Origin: Parapedobacter sp. SGR-10
GTDB lineage: Bacteria; Bacteroidota; Bacteroidia; Sphingobacteriales; Sphingobacteriaceae
Assembly (NCBI RefSeq): GCF_011030405.1
Contig: NZ_JAAJTJ010000004.1
Coordinates: 62,001-126,000, forward strand
Reading direction: 5' to 3'
Length of the DNA stretch: 64,000 nucleotides
The notes under the pieces are model-generated. The model searched no databases, was not told the origin of the DNA, and was given only the letters and a program-made list of their open reading frames with translations. The position numbers and the translations under genes are program-made. Below, piece after piece: positions 1-7,765 of this stretch. The number at the start of each line of letters is the position of its first letter. The first letter of the stretch is position 1.

Positions 1-417
1 GTTCCTTAAAGAAGCCTCTTTGGTCTCGATCACGGCTACGGCAAATCCGCTGGTCTCCATCTCCCGCTTCACGGTATTGCGCTGTACCCGTACTTCGTCC
101 AAGGCCAGATCCCCTTTGGGACTGATGTGTATATGTAGATCAGGATAGTTTTTGTTGACTTGGAGCGCCAGTTTTTTCGGTTGGATCTCCACTGAGGATA
201 CGAGTAGATTGTATTTGCCTTGAGGCACATTCTCAAAGGTGTACCGGCCCCTTTCATCGGATACGGTTTCCAGAGAAGTCCCCTCGATTTTTAAAGTTAC
301 ATGCGATACCGGCTCCCCATTTTCCTTATGCACTTTCCCCTTTATGCTGAAGATATTTTGTGCAAATACCGGCAGAGAAAACATAAATAACAACAGCACC
401 AGGTAAAATTGTTTCAT
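1..417 (-). CDS. TonB-dependent receptor, N-terminal part (cut by window edge)
   Basis: The first 139 codons of a minus-strand gene run off the left edge. The protein begins MKQFYLVLLLFMFSLPVFAQ, a clear signal peptide. A carboxypeptidase-regulatory-like beta-sandwich follows at about residues 24-105 (FSIKGKVHKENGEPVSHVTL). The reading then enters the linker to the plug domain (LDEVRVQRNT). This order is typical of Bacteroidota outer-membrane TonB receptors of the siderophore type. It is divergent from the AraC-type regulator gene at 511 and shares its upstream region, which holds two palindromes. That placement suggests regulation by iron and/or by the AraC protein. Substrate cannot be told; the barrel lies outside the window. 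Confidence 0.85.
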   Translation of the reverse strand, partial: MKQFYLVLLLFMFSLPVFAQNIFSIKGKVHKENGEPVSHVTLKIEGTSLETVSDERGRYTFENVPQGKYNLLVSSVEIQPKKLALQVNKNYPDLHIHISPKGDLALDEVRVQRNTVKREMETSGFAVAVIETKEASLRN

Positions 418-450
418 TATCTCAGATTAATATTTTATCTTCGAATATTC

Positions 451-467
451 TTTAGAACAAGTCTAAA
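451..467. promoter_or_regulatory. Palindromic operator candidate between TonB receptor and AraC genes
   Basis: TTTAGA-N5-TCTAAA is a perfect inverted repeat with A/T-rich flanks, followed on the right by TAA. It sits in the 93-bp divergent intergenic region. A weaker site with the same half-site geometry lies upstream of the other TonB receptor (4005-4027). The form resembles binding sites of Fur/DtxR-type metal regulators, but that assignment is an inference. Confidence 0.45.
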
Positions 468-488
468 TAAATTTCGACGCTGCAAATC

Positions 489-501
489 TAGAATTATTCT
501 A
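489..501. promoter_or_regulatory. Second palindrome in the divergent intergenic region
   Basis: TAGAAT-T-ATTCTA is a perfect 6+1+6 palindrome ending 9 bp before the proposed AraC start codon at 511. Its core resembles the palindrome at 451-467. It could be an operator for autoregulation or for the metal regulator. Short A/T-rich palindromes also occur by chance. Confidence 0.3.
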
Positions 502-510
502 AATACGAAG

Positions 511-1452
511 ATGACGGGAAACGAAAAAAAAGATTCAAATTCGGAAATAAATACACCGCTTGCCTTGTCCTACAAGGAGGATTTGACAAATTTCAATTTC
601 CAAGCACACTACACAATTCTGAGGGGGAGTGATTTCGTAGTCCATGCTAGTCCGGTCGATGGATTTGTCAATGTGCTATTGGTTGAGGGGACCGGCACGA
701 GTACTTATTTTGTAGATCAGACATCTTATCTCATCCGGTGCTGTGAGAATATACTGCACCCTATCCGAAAAGGTCAGCTTTTTGAATGGAAGAACCTGTG
801 TGAAGAAAATGTTGCCATTCTCTTGTTTGTGCCATTGGTCGTATTGGAAGAATTTTATGTCAAGATGCTGACACAGGAGGAACGGTTTGAACATGGTTTC
901 TTGACCAAGAGCGATCAACGTATCAATCTCATGGCCAGGCAGATTTTGGAGCATTCCGTACAGCAAGGTCATCTCGAAAGATTGCGTATACAGTCTCTGA
1001 TTACAGAAATATTGATACATCAGATTGAAGGCTTCTATGCCGAAAATGCGAAGCACGAGATCATTGTCAATAAAAATCACTATGATAAGATTTTACAGGC
1101 GAAAAAGATTATCGATACGGATTTATCACGAAATTATACGATCCATGAATTGGCAAAGGCTGTAGGTACAAATGAACAGTACCTCAAGAAATATTTCAAG
1201 CAATATTTTGGCAAGACGGTCATGAGTTACATTACCGAAGCAAAGATGGAACATGCTAAAAACCTCATCATGACAGGGGAGTATCGGGTGTCGGATGTGG
1301 CGAGAATGACGGGGTACAAGCATTCTACGCATTTCTCTTCTGCATTCAAGAGATTTTTTGGTTTTATCCCCAATTCCTTGCGCTATACTTTCATGGTAGC
1401 GCAGGAAGGGGTGCAATTCTTTGCCGAGATGGAACAGTATATCAGTATGTAG
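511..1452 (+). CDS. AraC-family transcriptional regulator
   Basis: A 313-residue protein when started at the ATG at 511. The frame is open back to an ATG at 409, but that start would overlap the divergent TonB gene and add a basic tail without family resemblance. The N-terminal 190 residues form a poorly conserved sensor domain. Residues about 191-292 are the AraC/XylS DNA-binding domain with two helix-turn-helix units, including IHELAKAVGTNEQYLKKYFK and the hallmark VSDVARMTGYKHSTHFSSAF. AraC proteins of this size beside siderophore receptors (PchR, AlcR) often activate the receptor when they sense the siderophore. Its position between two TonB receptor genes suggests that role here. The regulator class is certain; the ligand is inferred. 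Confidence 0.88.
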   Translation: MTGNEKKDSNSEINTPLALSYKEDLTNFNFQAHYTILRGSDFVVHASPVDGFVNVLLVEGTGTSTYFVDQTSYLIRCCENILHPIRKGQLFEWKNLCEENVAILLFVPLVVLEEFYVKMLTQEERFEHGFLTKSDQRINLMARQILEHSVQQGHLERLRIQSLITEILIHQIEGFYAENAKHEIIVNKNHYDKILQAKKIIDTDLSRNYTIHELAKAVGTNEQYLKKYFKQYFGKTVMSYITEAKMEHAKNLIMTGEYRVSDVARMTGYKHSTHFSSAFKRFFGFIPNSLRYTFMVAQEGVQFFAEMEQYISM

Positions 1453-1468
1453 TATTTATAAAGCAGAA

Positions 1469-1501
1469 AACTCTTCCAAAGTTCAAAACTTTGGAAGAGT
1501 T
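1469..1501. terminator. Terminator hairpin between convergent genes
   Basis: A perfect 15-bp stem (AACTCTTCCAAAGTT and its complement) with a 3-nt loop lies between the convergent araC-type gene (stop at 1452) and the TonB receptor gene (stop at 1530). On the minus strand the stem is followed by a T tract, so it best fits the receptor gene, but it could act in both directions. Confidence 0.75.
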
Positions 1502-1529
1502 GAGAAGCTGTATTAAATACGATTTATCC

Positions 1530-4001
1530 CTAGAATTTATAACTCAAAGAAAATGCTGCATTTCTTGGATCGATTTGATTGATAAATCCCCCGCGGAAGT
1601 AAGAGTTTAACCCGACCTCATCCGTTAGGTTGTTGAGGAATACACGTGCCTGCCATTTATTGAGCTTATATCCCAACTGTGCATTCACTGTGGTATAGGC
1701 TGGCATGTCAAACGGTTCTATACCCGGATTGTACGTATGTCCGTCGTAATTGTTGCTATACTCATTGACCGGACGCTTGCCCACATAGTACACACCGGCA
1801 CTGAGACTCAGATCCTTCAAAAAACCTTGGTTGAATACATACTGTACCCATCCGTTTGCTGTGTGGTCGGGAGCATTCATTGGCGCGGAGCCATCTACAT
1901 ACGAAGGAGAATTCTTGTAACGTGCGTCCAGATAGGCATACCCAACCATGACGGTCAGATTGTCCAATATACGACCATTCAATTCGACCTCTATACCGTC
2001 CCGAAGCAGATCCCCGGCCTTGAAATAGTAACCTGTCTGTGTAGTGGTACCCTCTTCGTATTCGGCGTTGGACAGGTTCGACGTATAGATATGGAAATAA
2101 GTGAAGTTAAAACGGAGCTTCTCATCCAACCAATCAGACTTGATACCAGCTTCAAACTGTTCGGTCGAAGATGGTCCTATTTCGGCGCCGCCGACCATCT
2201 TGTTTGCCGCACTTCGGAGACTGGTGGAATTGGTGTAGGATGCAAACACATTGGTATGTTTGATCGGAGTGACGATAAAACCTATGCTAGGGTTCCAGGC
2301 AGAGTGTCTCTGCGAGTTGTTGTCACCCATATTCTTTGTGTTGATCTCCGAATAGCGGAGTCCTAAAGCCACTTTGATATAAGGGTTAAACTCCACGACG
2401 TCTTGTGCCAGTATACCGAATGTATCGTAGTCTGCATCTACCGGCGTACCTGCAACAAAGGCAATTTTCTTTCCTGTGCGTGCGATACCATTAAAATCTA
2501 AATAACTGACCGATGCCAGGTCGGCAGACCAGTTTCCATGTATATTTATGGTATCAATTATATTTGTATTGCCTAGCGCCACACCGCTTTCAATGGGTGA
2601 GAGCTTCCCGCTATAGGAAGTCGTGTTGGCATCTACTATCCGAAAATCAAAGCCAGCTTGCAGGGTATGTTTGATTTTTCCGGTGTAGAGATCTTCGCCG
2701 ATCAAGTCAAACTGTACGGTCTTGTTCTTATCGTCGCGAAGGCTTCTGGACATGGATCTGCTGAAAAGCTCGAAATTCGGATTATCCCCCCTCAGTAGGG
2801 AGACACCTGTAGACTGGTTGTCTACCCGGTACGAAGACGATGCATACGCTGCCCGCAACCGAAAATGATCTGTCAGCGAATGATTGATCGTCGCCATGAA
2901 ACTGGACATGACGGTATTGTTATTGTCCGATGCAAGGCCCATAATTCTGTCATTGGGCAATAGATACAGGGCATTCACTCCTTGAGAGCTATTGAGGTTG
3001 ACTGCCGAAGTGACCGGTGTCTTATTGCTATTTAGATAGTCTCCCTCTAAAGTAATAATGGTACGATCCGACGCTTTCCATTTCAGAGCGGGATTGAAGT
3101 ATACGCTATTCGACGATACGTACTTGCGGTAGCTGTCGGCACGCTCATAAGAGCCGTTGAAACGTATCGCCAAAGACTCTTTTTTGTCCAGAACGGACTG
3201 TACATCAAATACCGGACGGAACTGTCCCCAGCTTCCGGCACGTACACCGACTTCACCTTCGTTGGTGAAATTAGGTGTTTTGGTGACGACGTTGATGACG
3301 CCACCCGCATTGCCCAGGTCGCTGATGACGCCTTGTGTGATCGCTGCTGAACCTTTGATCATCTGTATAGATTCCACTCCCTGCATATCGACTACACCGG
3401 AGGCTGTCTGAAACTGTGAATCCATACGGACACCGTTTTTCAATACCGGTACACCACGAAATCCACGTGTAGACATGGACTCTTTTACCCCTCCGTAGCT
3501 ACCGAATAGGGTTACGCCCGGAATATTGCGTACGGCATCTGTCAAGGTAAGTGCGCCTTGGTCCTCGATCACTTTATGCGAAATGATTGATATACTCTGA
3601 ATCTGATCGGAGGGTTTGAGCGGCATACGGGTGATATCTTCCAGACCTTTGGGTTGTTTTCCCCTTTCGCCAAACACTTCTACCTCATCAATATTATACT
3701 CCTGTTTGGAAAGGATGACTTCGCCTAATACTGTTTCCGAACCTGCCGGATCAATCACCAATTGTTTCTTCGGATAGCCGACGGCGGAAAAGGAGACCTT
3801 AAAACGGCCCGGTCTATCAACATAAATTTCAAAAGTACCCGATTGATCGGTTGTCACCGATTTATTTCCGGTACTGACGGTAATTGCTGAAATGGGTTTA
3901 TGTTCCAAATCCACTACACGGCCCTTGAGGTTTGTCTGTGCGTGGACAAACGTCATTCCTAAGCCCATACCTACACAAGATAGTAAAAATTTTAAATCCA
4001 T
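1530..4001 (-). CDS. TonB-dependent siderophore receptor
   Basis: An 823-residue outer-membrane receptor. It has a signal peptide (MDLKFLLSCVGMGLGMTFVH), a carboxypeptidase-regulatory-like domain at about residues 24-105, then a plug from about residue 125 with the siderophore-receptor pattern IPGVTLFGSYGG and MSTRGFRG. A 22-strand-type barrel follows and ends in an aromatic residue (AAFSLSYKF), as outer-membrane proteins do. The plug pattern is that of the FhuA/FpvA ferric-siderophore class rather than SusC. It would import a ferric chelate using TonB energy. It is convergent with the AraC gene and has its own upstream region with a -7 box and a palindrome that may be the iron operator. Family is clear; the particular siderophore is not. 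Confidence 0.92.
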   Translation of the reverse strand: MDLKFLLSCVGMGLGMTFVHAQTNLKGRVVDLEHKPISAITVSTGNKSVTTDQSGTFEIYVDRPGRFKVSFSAVGYPKKQLVIDPAGSETVLGEVILSKQEYNIDEVEVFGERGKQPKGLEDITRMPLKPSDQIQSISIISHKVIEDQGALTLTDAVRNIPGVTLFGSYGGVKESMSTRGFRGVPVLKNGVRMDSQFQTASGVVDMQGVESIQMIKGSAAITQGVISDLGNAGGVINVVTKTPNFTNEGEVGVRAGSWGQFRPVFDVQSVLDKKESLAIRFNGSYERADSYRKYVSSNSVYFNPALKWKASDRTIITLEGDYLNSNKTPVTSAVNLNSSQGVNALYLLPNDRIMGLASDNNNTVMSSFMATINHSLTDHFRLRAAYASSSYRVDNQSTGVSLLRGDNPNFELFSRSMSRSLRDDKNKTVQFDLIGEDLYTGKIKHTLQAGFDFRIVDANTTSYSGKLSPIESGVALGNTNIIDTINIHGNWSADLASVSYLDFNGIARTGKKIAFVAGTPVDADYDTFGILAQDVVEFNPYIKVALGLRYSEINTKNMGDNNSQRHSAWNPSIGFIVTPIKHTNVFASYTNSTSLRSAANKMVGGAEIGPSSTEQFEAGIKSDWLDEKLRFNFTYFHIYTSNLSNAEYEEGTTTQTGYYFKAGDLLRDGIEVELNGRILDNLTVMVGYAYLDARYKNSPSYVDGSAPMNAPDHTANGWVQYVFNQGFLKDLSLSAGVYYVGKRPVNEYSNNYDGHTYNPGIEPFDMPAYTTVNAQLGYKLNKWQARVFLNNLTDEVGLNSYFRGGFINQIDPRNAAFSLSYKF

Positions 4002-4004
4002 ATC

Positions 4005-4027
4005 TTATTTAAACTAATTATAAATAA
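4005..4027. promoter_or_regulatory. Candidate iron-type operator upstream of siderophore receptor
   Basis: TTATTTAAA-N5-TATAAATAA is an imperfect palindrome of two 9-bp half-sites spaced by 5 bp, and its outer TTATTTA/TAAATAA arms are exact. The site at 451-467 has the same spacing and a related half-site. It ends 4 bp before the receptor start codon and lies just downstream of a -7 box, where a repressor would block transcription. Confidence 0.4.
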
Positions 4028-4037
4028 TATTTGGTTG

Positions 4038-4045
4038 CAAAGGTA
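4038..4045 (-). promoter_or_regulatory. -7 promoter element of siderophore receptor gene
   Basis: On the minus strand the sequence reads TACCTTTG, matching the Bacteroidota -7 consensus TAnnTTTG, 36 bp before the receptor start codon. No good -33 TTG lies at the usual distance, so this is a partial match. Confidence 0.35.
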
Positions 4046-4125
4046 GATCAATTGTGTACACCGTGGAAGACGCGGAAAGTCAAAAATGGTTTATAATCGG
4101 AAATTTTTTTGGTAGGGTAATAATT

Positions 4126-4155
4126 GTAGAGACGTTGCATATGCAACGTCTCTAC
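4126..4155. repeat. 30-nt perfect palindrome (GTAGAGACG type)
   Basis: GTAGAGACGTTGCAT is followed directly by its exact reverse complement, giving a 15-bp stem without a loop. From general knowledge, palindromes of the form GTAGAGACG...CGTCTCTAC are dispersed in many Bacteroidota and cyanobacterial genomes. It lies between the receptor gene start and the end of the nagB-like gene. It could fold at the end of the nagB transcript region but has no T tract. Confidence 0.75.
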
Positions 4156-4224
4156 ATAATTCTGGCGCGGGGGTGCCTACGTTTCTATAAGTTCACGCGA
4201 CACGCGTGCGCTAGGATCATTTTT

Positions 4225-6147
4225 TTAATCAAACTTCCACCGTACAAAAGCCTCGATAGCTTCATAATCGGCTAGCCCCAGTTTGTGGTAAAGTCCTGCC
4301 GTTTCACTTGTACGGTCTTCGGCACGTACCCAGAATTCACGAGGATCATCACCAGGAAATACAGGAACATCTTTTTGGGATTGGTGCTTGAAGATAGCCA
4401 AACGTTTGCGTTTGACCTCTTGCGGCGAAAGCGGTACAGCCATTTCGATCTCATGAATCGGATATTCATGCCATGCGCCACGATACAGCCACAGCCAACA
4501 GTCCCTGGTCCATTCGTCCGTCTCGCGAAGGCGTAAGAGAGCTTTCAGTATAATGTCAAAACAAACCTTGTGCGTGCCGTGTGGATCAGCAAAGTCACCT
4601 GCAGCAAAGACTTGATGAGGTTTTACCTGACGTAGCAATTCCATAGTCTGCTGTATGTCATCTTCAAAAGATACGTCTTTGGAAAATTTGCTTCTGTCAT
4701 AGAACGGAAGGTTTTGGAAATGTATGTTTTCGTCCGGAAGACCTACAAAACGAGCACCGGCAATAGCTTCGCCCTTACGGATCAATGCTTTGACAATACG
4801 AATGATTTCGGGATCAACCTGGTTGGGTTTTTTGGTCTTGAAAAACTCACGTGCTTCAGCATAGATCTTGCTTGTCAACCCTTTATCATCGTCGATCGCT
4901 ATGGCAAAATCCTGGACAAACTCCAAGTAACGCAGTACATCATCATCCCACACGGCCGTATTGCCGGAAGTTTGGTAAGCGACATGTATATTGTGTCCCT
5001 GATCCGCCAAACGGATAAACGTACCACCCATCGAAATCACATCGTCATCCGGGTGAGGCGAAAATAAGATTACGTTCTTGCGGGCTGGCTCGGCACGTTC
5101 TGGACGGTTGGAATCATCTACATTCGGCTTTCCACCAGGCCATCCGGTAATCGTACGTTGCAGGTCGTTGAATATCTTGATATTGATGCTGTAAGCAGGC
5201 CCCTGTTCGGTTACAAGCTCTGCCATACCGTTGTTGTTGTAGTCATCGTCAGTCAACTTGAGGATGGCTTTGCCCAGTTTTAAAGACAACCAGACAACAG
5301 CTTTTTTGGTCAGGCTTTCGTCCCATACTACATCACGAGCCAACCAAGGGGTATCGAAGCGTGTCAGCATACCTGCCGCATCTTGATCAAGTATGAATTC
5401 CACATGATCGGACAATTGTAGGTAGGTAGCTGGTATTTCGGGAGAGATTTCGCCTTCGACGGCTTTCTTGATGATCTCTGCCTTTTTTTCGTTCCAGGCC
5501 ATCAAAATGATTTCCTTGGCCTTGAAAATTGTGCCCACCCCCATCGTAATAGCCTTGGTTGGTACATTTTCCTTTCCACCAAAGTCCCGGGAAGCATCAC
5601 GTCTTGTCAAATCGTCCAATGTGACTAGACGGGTTCCGGAGTTGGGTGCCGAGCCAGGTTCATTAAACCCGATATGTCCGGTACGACCGATCCCCAGAAT
5701 CTGTATATCCAAACCGCCCAAATTGGAAATCTTTTGCTCATAGGCTTCACAATAACCTTGTATTTCTTCGGGAGCCAATGTGCCGTCGGGAATATTGATG
5801 TTTGCTGCCGGGATATCGATATGGTCAAATAAGTGTTTCTTCATGAAGCTCACATAACTTTGATCATCTGTCGGCTGCATAGGATAATATTCATCCAGAT
5901 TGAAAGTCACGACATCCCTGAAGCTTAGTCCTTCTTCCTTATGCAATCTTACAAGTTCTTGGTAGACTTTCACAGGAGTGGCTCCTGTAGCCAAACCTAA
6001 TACGGCTGTCTCCCCCTTAGCTTGTTTATTCTTGATAATGGAAGCGATGCGATGGGCAACATCGACAGAAGCGGTATTTTGATTTGGATAGACCTTTACA
6101 GGAACTTTTTCAAAACGTGTTTCTTCTAATAAGTTTAATCTTGCCAT
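4225..6147 (-). CDS. nagB: Glucosamine-6-phosphate deaminase fused to PIG-L-type deacetylase domain
   Basis: A 640-residue two-domain protein. Residues about 1-275 are the NagB sugar-phosphate isomerase fold with FNLDEYYP and GIGRTGHIGFNEP. Residues about 355-620 are a PIG-L/LmbE deacetylase domain with the metal motif SPHPDDDV and a later DPHGTH motif. NagB converts glucosamine-6-phosphate to fructose-6-phosphate and ammonia; PIG-L domains de-N-acetylate amino sugars. The two activities would act consecutively on N-acetylglucosamine derivatives in the cytoplasm, which is an inference. Large NagB fusions of this kind are known in Bacteroidota. The classical NagB motif has Asp before Gly-His (E. 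coli Asp141), where this protein has Thr; the His and Glu of the motif are kept. Confidence 0.88.
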   Translation of the reverse strand: MARLNLLEETRFEKVPVKVYPNQNTASVDVAHRIASIIKNKQAKGETAVLGLATGATPVKVYQELVRLHKEEGLSFRDVVTFNLDEYYPMQPTDDQSYVSFMKKHLFDHIDIPAANINIPDGTLAPEEIQGYCEAYEQKISNLGGLDIQILGIGRTGHIGFNEPGSAPNSGTRLVTLDDLTRRDASRDFGGKENVPTKAITMGVGTIFKAKEIILMAWNEKKAEIIKKAVEGEISPEIPATYLQLSDHVEFILDQDAAGMLTRFDTPWLARDVVWDESLTKKAVVWLSLKLGKAILKLTDDDYNNNGMAELVTEQGPAYSINIKIFNDLQRTITGWPGGKPNVDDSNRPERAEPARKNVILFSPHPDDDVISMGGTFIRLADQGHNIHVAYQTSGNTAVWDDDVLRYLEFVQDFAIAIDDDKGLTSKIYAEAREFFKTKKPNQVDPEIIRIVKALIRKGEAIAGARFVGLPDENIHFQNLPFYDRSKFSKDVSFEDDIQQTMELLRQVKPHQVFAAGDFADPHGTHKVCFDIILKALLRLRETDEWTRDCWLWLYRGAWHEYPIHEIEMAVPLSPQEVKRKRLAIFKHQSQKDVPVFPGDDPREFWVRAEDRTSETAGLYHKLGLADYEAIEAFVRWKFD

Positions 6148-6206
6148 GTTATGTGTTGATTGAGGTGTATCTATAAAAAAGTAAAATAATATCAGGCTCT
6201 AACCAA

Positions 6207-6214
6207 CAAAGATA
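6207..6214 (-). promoter_or_regulatory. -7 promoter element of nagB-like gene
   Basis: The minus strand reads TATCTTTG, a full match to TAnnTTTG, 59 bp before the start codon and next to a very A/T-rich stretch. No -33 element is evident at the expected spacing. Confidence 0.35.
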
Positions 6215-6286
6215 CAATTATTAAAATTTTTTAATAATTTTTTTTCAATGCAAACCATTGCGCTAAATTAAGAACTAGGTTTAAGT

Positions 6287-6330
6287 ACACGCGGCACACG
6301 TGCCTACCGGTAGGTAGACGTGCTGCGTGT
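6287..6330. repeat. Imperfect 22-bp hairpin downstream of aminotransferase gene
   Basis: Two 22-nt arms meet at CCTACC/GGTAGG and pair at 17 of 22 positions. The hairpin ends 14 bp before the stop of the minus-strand aminotransferase gene. It may act as its terminator or be a member of the dispersed palindromic repeats around 8.5 and 10 kb; the words GCACACGTG and TGCGTGTG recur. Confidence 0.5.
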
Positions 6331-6343
6331 GTCTCTTTTAGAT

Positions 6344-7489
6344 TTAGATTTTCAACAAATGGTCGATTGCTTCATCCAAGGTTTCTTCTTTCTTCGCGAA
6401 ACATATACGCAAAAGACTTTGGTTGAGATTGTCTGTATAAAATGAAGAAACCGGAATCATGGCCACGCCGGCTGTTTGGGTCAAATGCACTGCAAAATCC
6501 AATTCGGAGAGGTCAGAGATGGAGGAATAATCCAATAGCATAAAATAAGTACCTTCGCAAGGCAATACTTTAAATCGTGTTTGTGCCAATGCTTTGGCCA
6601 GATAATCACGTTTTTCCTGAAAGTAGAGGGGTAAGGAGGAATAATAGTTTATATCTGACAAATATTCTGCTATGGCCATCTGCATGGGCGTATTGACAGA
6701 AAATACATTGAATTGGTGGATCTTTCTGAATTCTGCTGTTAGATGTGTATTGGCGACGACGTAACCTATTTTCCAGCCTGTGGCATGTAGCAGCTTACCA
6801 AAGGAGGCTACAACATAAGCCCTTTCACGCAATATCGGTGATTGGAGGACACTTTCATGGGATTGCCCATCGTAGGTGATATGTTCATATACCTCGTCAC
6901 TGATGACAAAAAGCCCGTGGGTGACGACCAGATGTTCTAGTGCAATAATATCTGCCCTTGTCAAAATACGGCCCGTGGGATTGTTCGGATTGTTGATGAT
7001 GATTACTCTTGTCCGTTCTGTAATTTTGTGTTCCACCTCTTCCCAATCAATTCGGAATGCAGGTGCCTGTAATGAAAAAGGGATGACCTTACCGCCAAAG
7101 GCTTCGATACTGGGACGGTACGAATCATATGCCGGTTCAAAGATGATCGCCTCATCTCCCGGTGATATCAGCGTACCTATAGCCGTAAAAAGAGCCTGTG
7201 TACCTCCGGCCGTAATCGTAATCTCCGTCTCAGGGTCCACTATGGTCTGTGCAAGGACTTGATATTTTTTGGCGATACATTCGCGCAAGGGGAATGTACC
7301 CGGCATTGGCGCATATTGATTAAACCCTTTTTGCATATAGGTAGTCACAAGTTGTATAAGCTCAGGCGCAAGATCAAAGTCTGGAAAACCTTGCGAAAGA
7401 TTAACGGCTTGATGCGTTTGTGCCAACTGGCTCATTCGGGAAAAAATGCTGACAGGTGTCGCCGGCAATTTGGAAACAAAAGGTTTCAT
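6344..7489 (-). CDS. PLP-dependent aminotransferase, methionine aminotransferase type
   Basis: A 381-residue class I/II (fold type I) aminotransferase of usual length without a signal peptide. Visible motifs: AGGTQALFTAI (phosphate contact), NNPNNPTGRIL (substrate and cofactor binding), SDEVYEHITYDG (PLP Asp and Tyr), SFGKLLHATGWKIGY with the Schiff-base Lys near residue 231, and the C-terminal LRICFAKKEETL with the carboxylate-binding Arg. The whole pattern resembles YbdL/kynurenine aminotransferase-like enzymes, often called methionine aminotransferase, which transaminate 4-methylthio-2-oxobutanoate in methionine salvage using Gln or other donors. It is monocistronic by context. Class is certain; substrate is by resemblance only. 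Confidence 0.85.
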   Translation of the reverse strand: MKPFVSKLPATPVSIFSRMSQLAQTHQAVNLSQGFPDFDLAPELIQLVTTYMQKGFNQYAPMPGTFPLRECIAKKYQVLAQTIVDPETEITITAGGTQALFTAIGTLISPGDEAIIFEPAYDSYRPSIEAFGGKVIPFSLQAPAFRIDWEEVEHKITERTRVIIINNPNNPTGRILTRADIIALEHLVVTHGLFVISDEVYEHITYDGQSHESVLQSPILRERAYVVASFGKLLHATGWKIGYVVANTHLTAEFRKIHQFNVFSVNTPMQMAIAEYLSDINYYSSLPLYFQEKRDYLAKALAQTRFKVLPCEGTYFMLLDYSSISDLSELDFAVHLTQTAGVAMIPVSSFYTDNLNQSLLRICFAKKEETLDEAIDHLLKI

Positions 7490-7532
7490 ACGTGCTCAAA
7501 CTTGTTTATAAAGGTGTGCGATAGATTGCGAT

Positions 7533-7659
7533 TTGTCATTCTGAATGAAATGAAGAATCTAATTGCTATACAGTCTACAGATTCAGTGTTGCATCAGCCC
7601 CACATTCCCGCACTCGACCCTGATGCCTGCTTCGCAGTCGGCAGGCCTCAGAATGACAA
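7533..7659. repeat. 127-bp intergenic repeat with 12-bp inverted ends
   Basis: TTGTCATTCTGA at 7533-7544 and its exact reverse complement at 7648-7659 bound a non-coding segment. The left end continues into AAATGAAGAATCT, the form of a widespread Bacteroidota repeat (GTCATTCTGA...GAAGAATCT). The interior holds a 45-bp module (7592-7636) matching 35568-35612 at 41 positions, plus a small GCCTGC/GCAGGC stem. It lies between divergent genes and appears to be an inserted repeat unit. Confidence 0.7.
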
Positions 7660-7738
7660 TAGTAGAACTTCTGACGTTGTTCCTGCCATCTATCATGCAA
7701 TTTTTCATGTTTTAAAAAGCTAATGTAGGAGAATAATT

Positions 7739-7746
7739 TATCTTTG
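7739..7746 (+). promoter_or_regulatory. -7 promoter element of TlpA-like gene
   Basis: TATCTTTG matches TAnnTTTG and ends 19 bp before the ATG at 7766. The expected -33 TTG is not present at 20 bp, so only the -7 half is supported. Confidence 0.4.
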
Positions 7747-7765
7747 AATAATAAAAATACAGAAT

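Noticed and set aside
409..510. Extended N-terminus of the AraC regulator
   Set aside because: An upstream start would overlap the divergent receptor gene and both palindromes; the ATG at 511 gives a family-like protein.
1737..2366. A 209-codon plus-strand frame inside the siderophore receptor gene
   Set aside because: It is antisense to a clear TonB receptor and its product has no recognisable domain; it is a shadow of the real coding frame.
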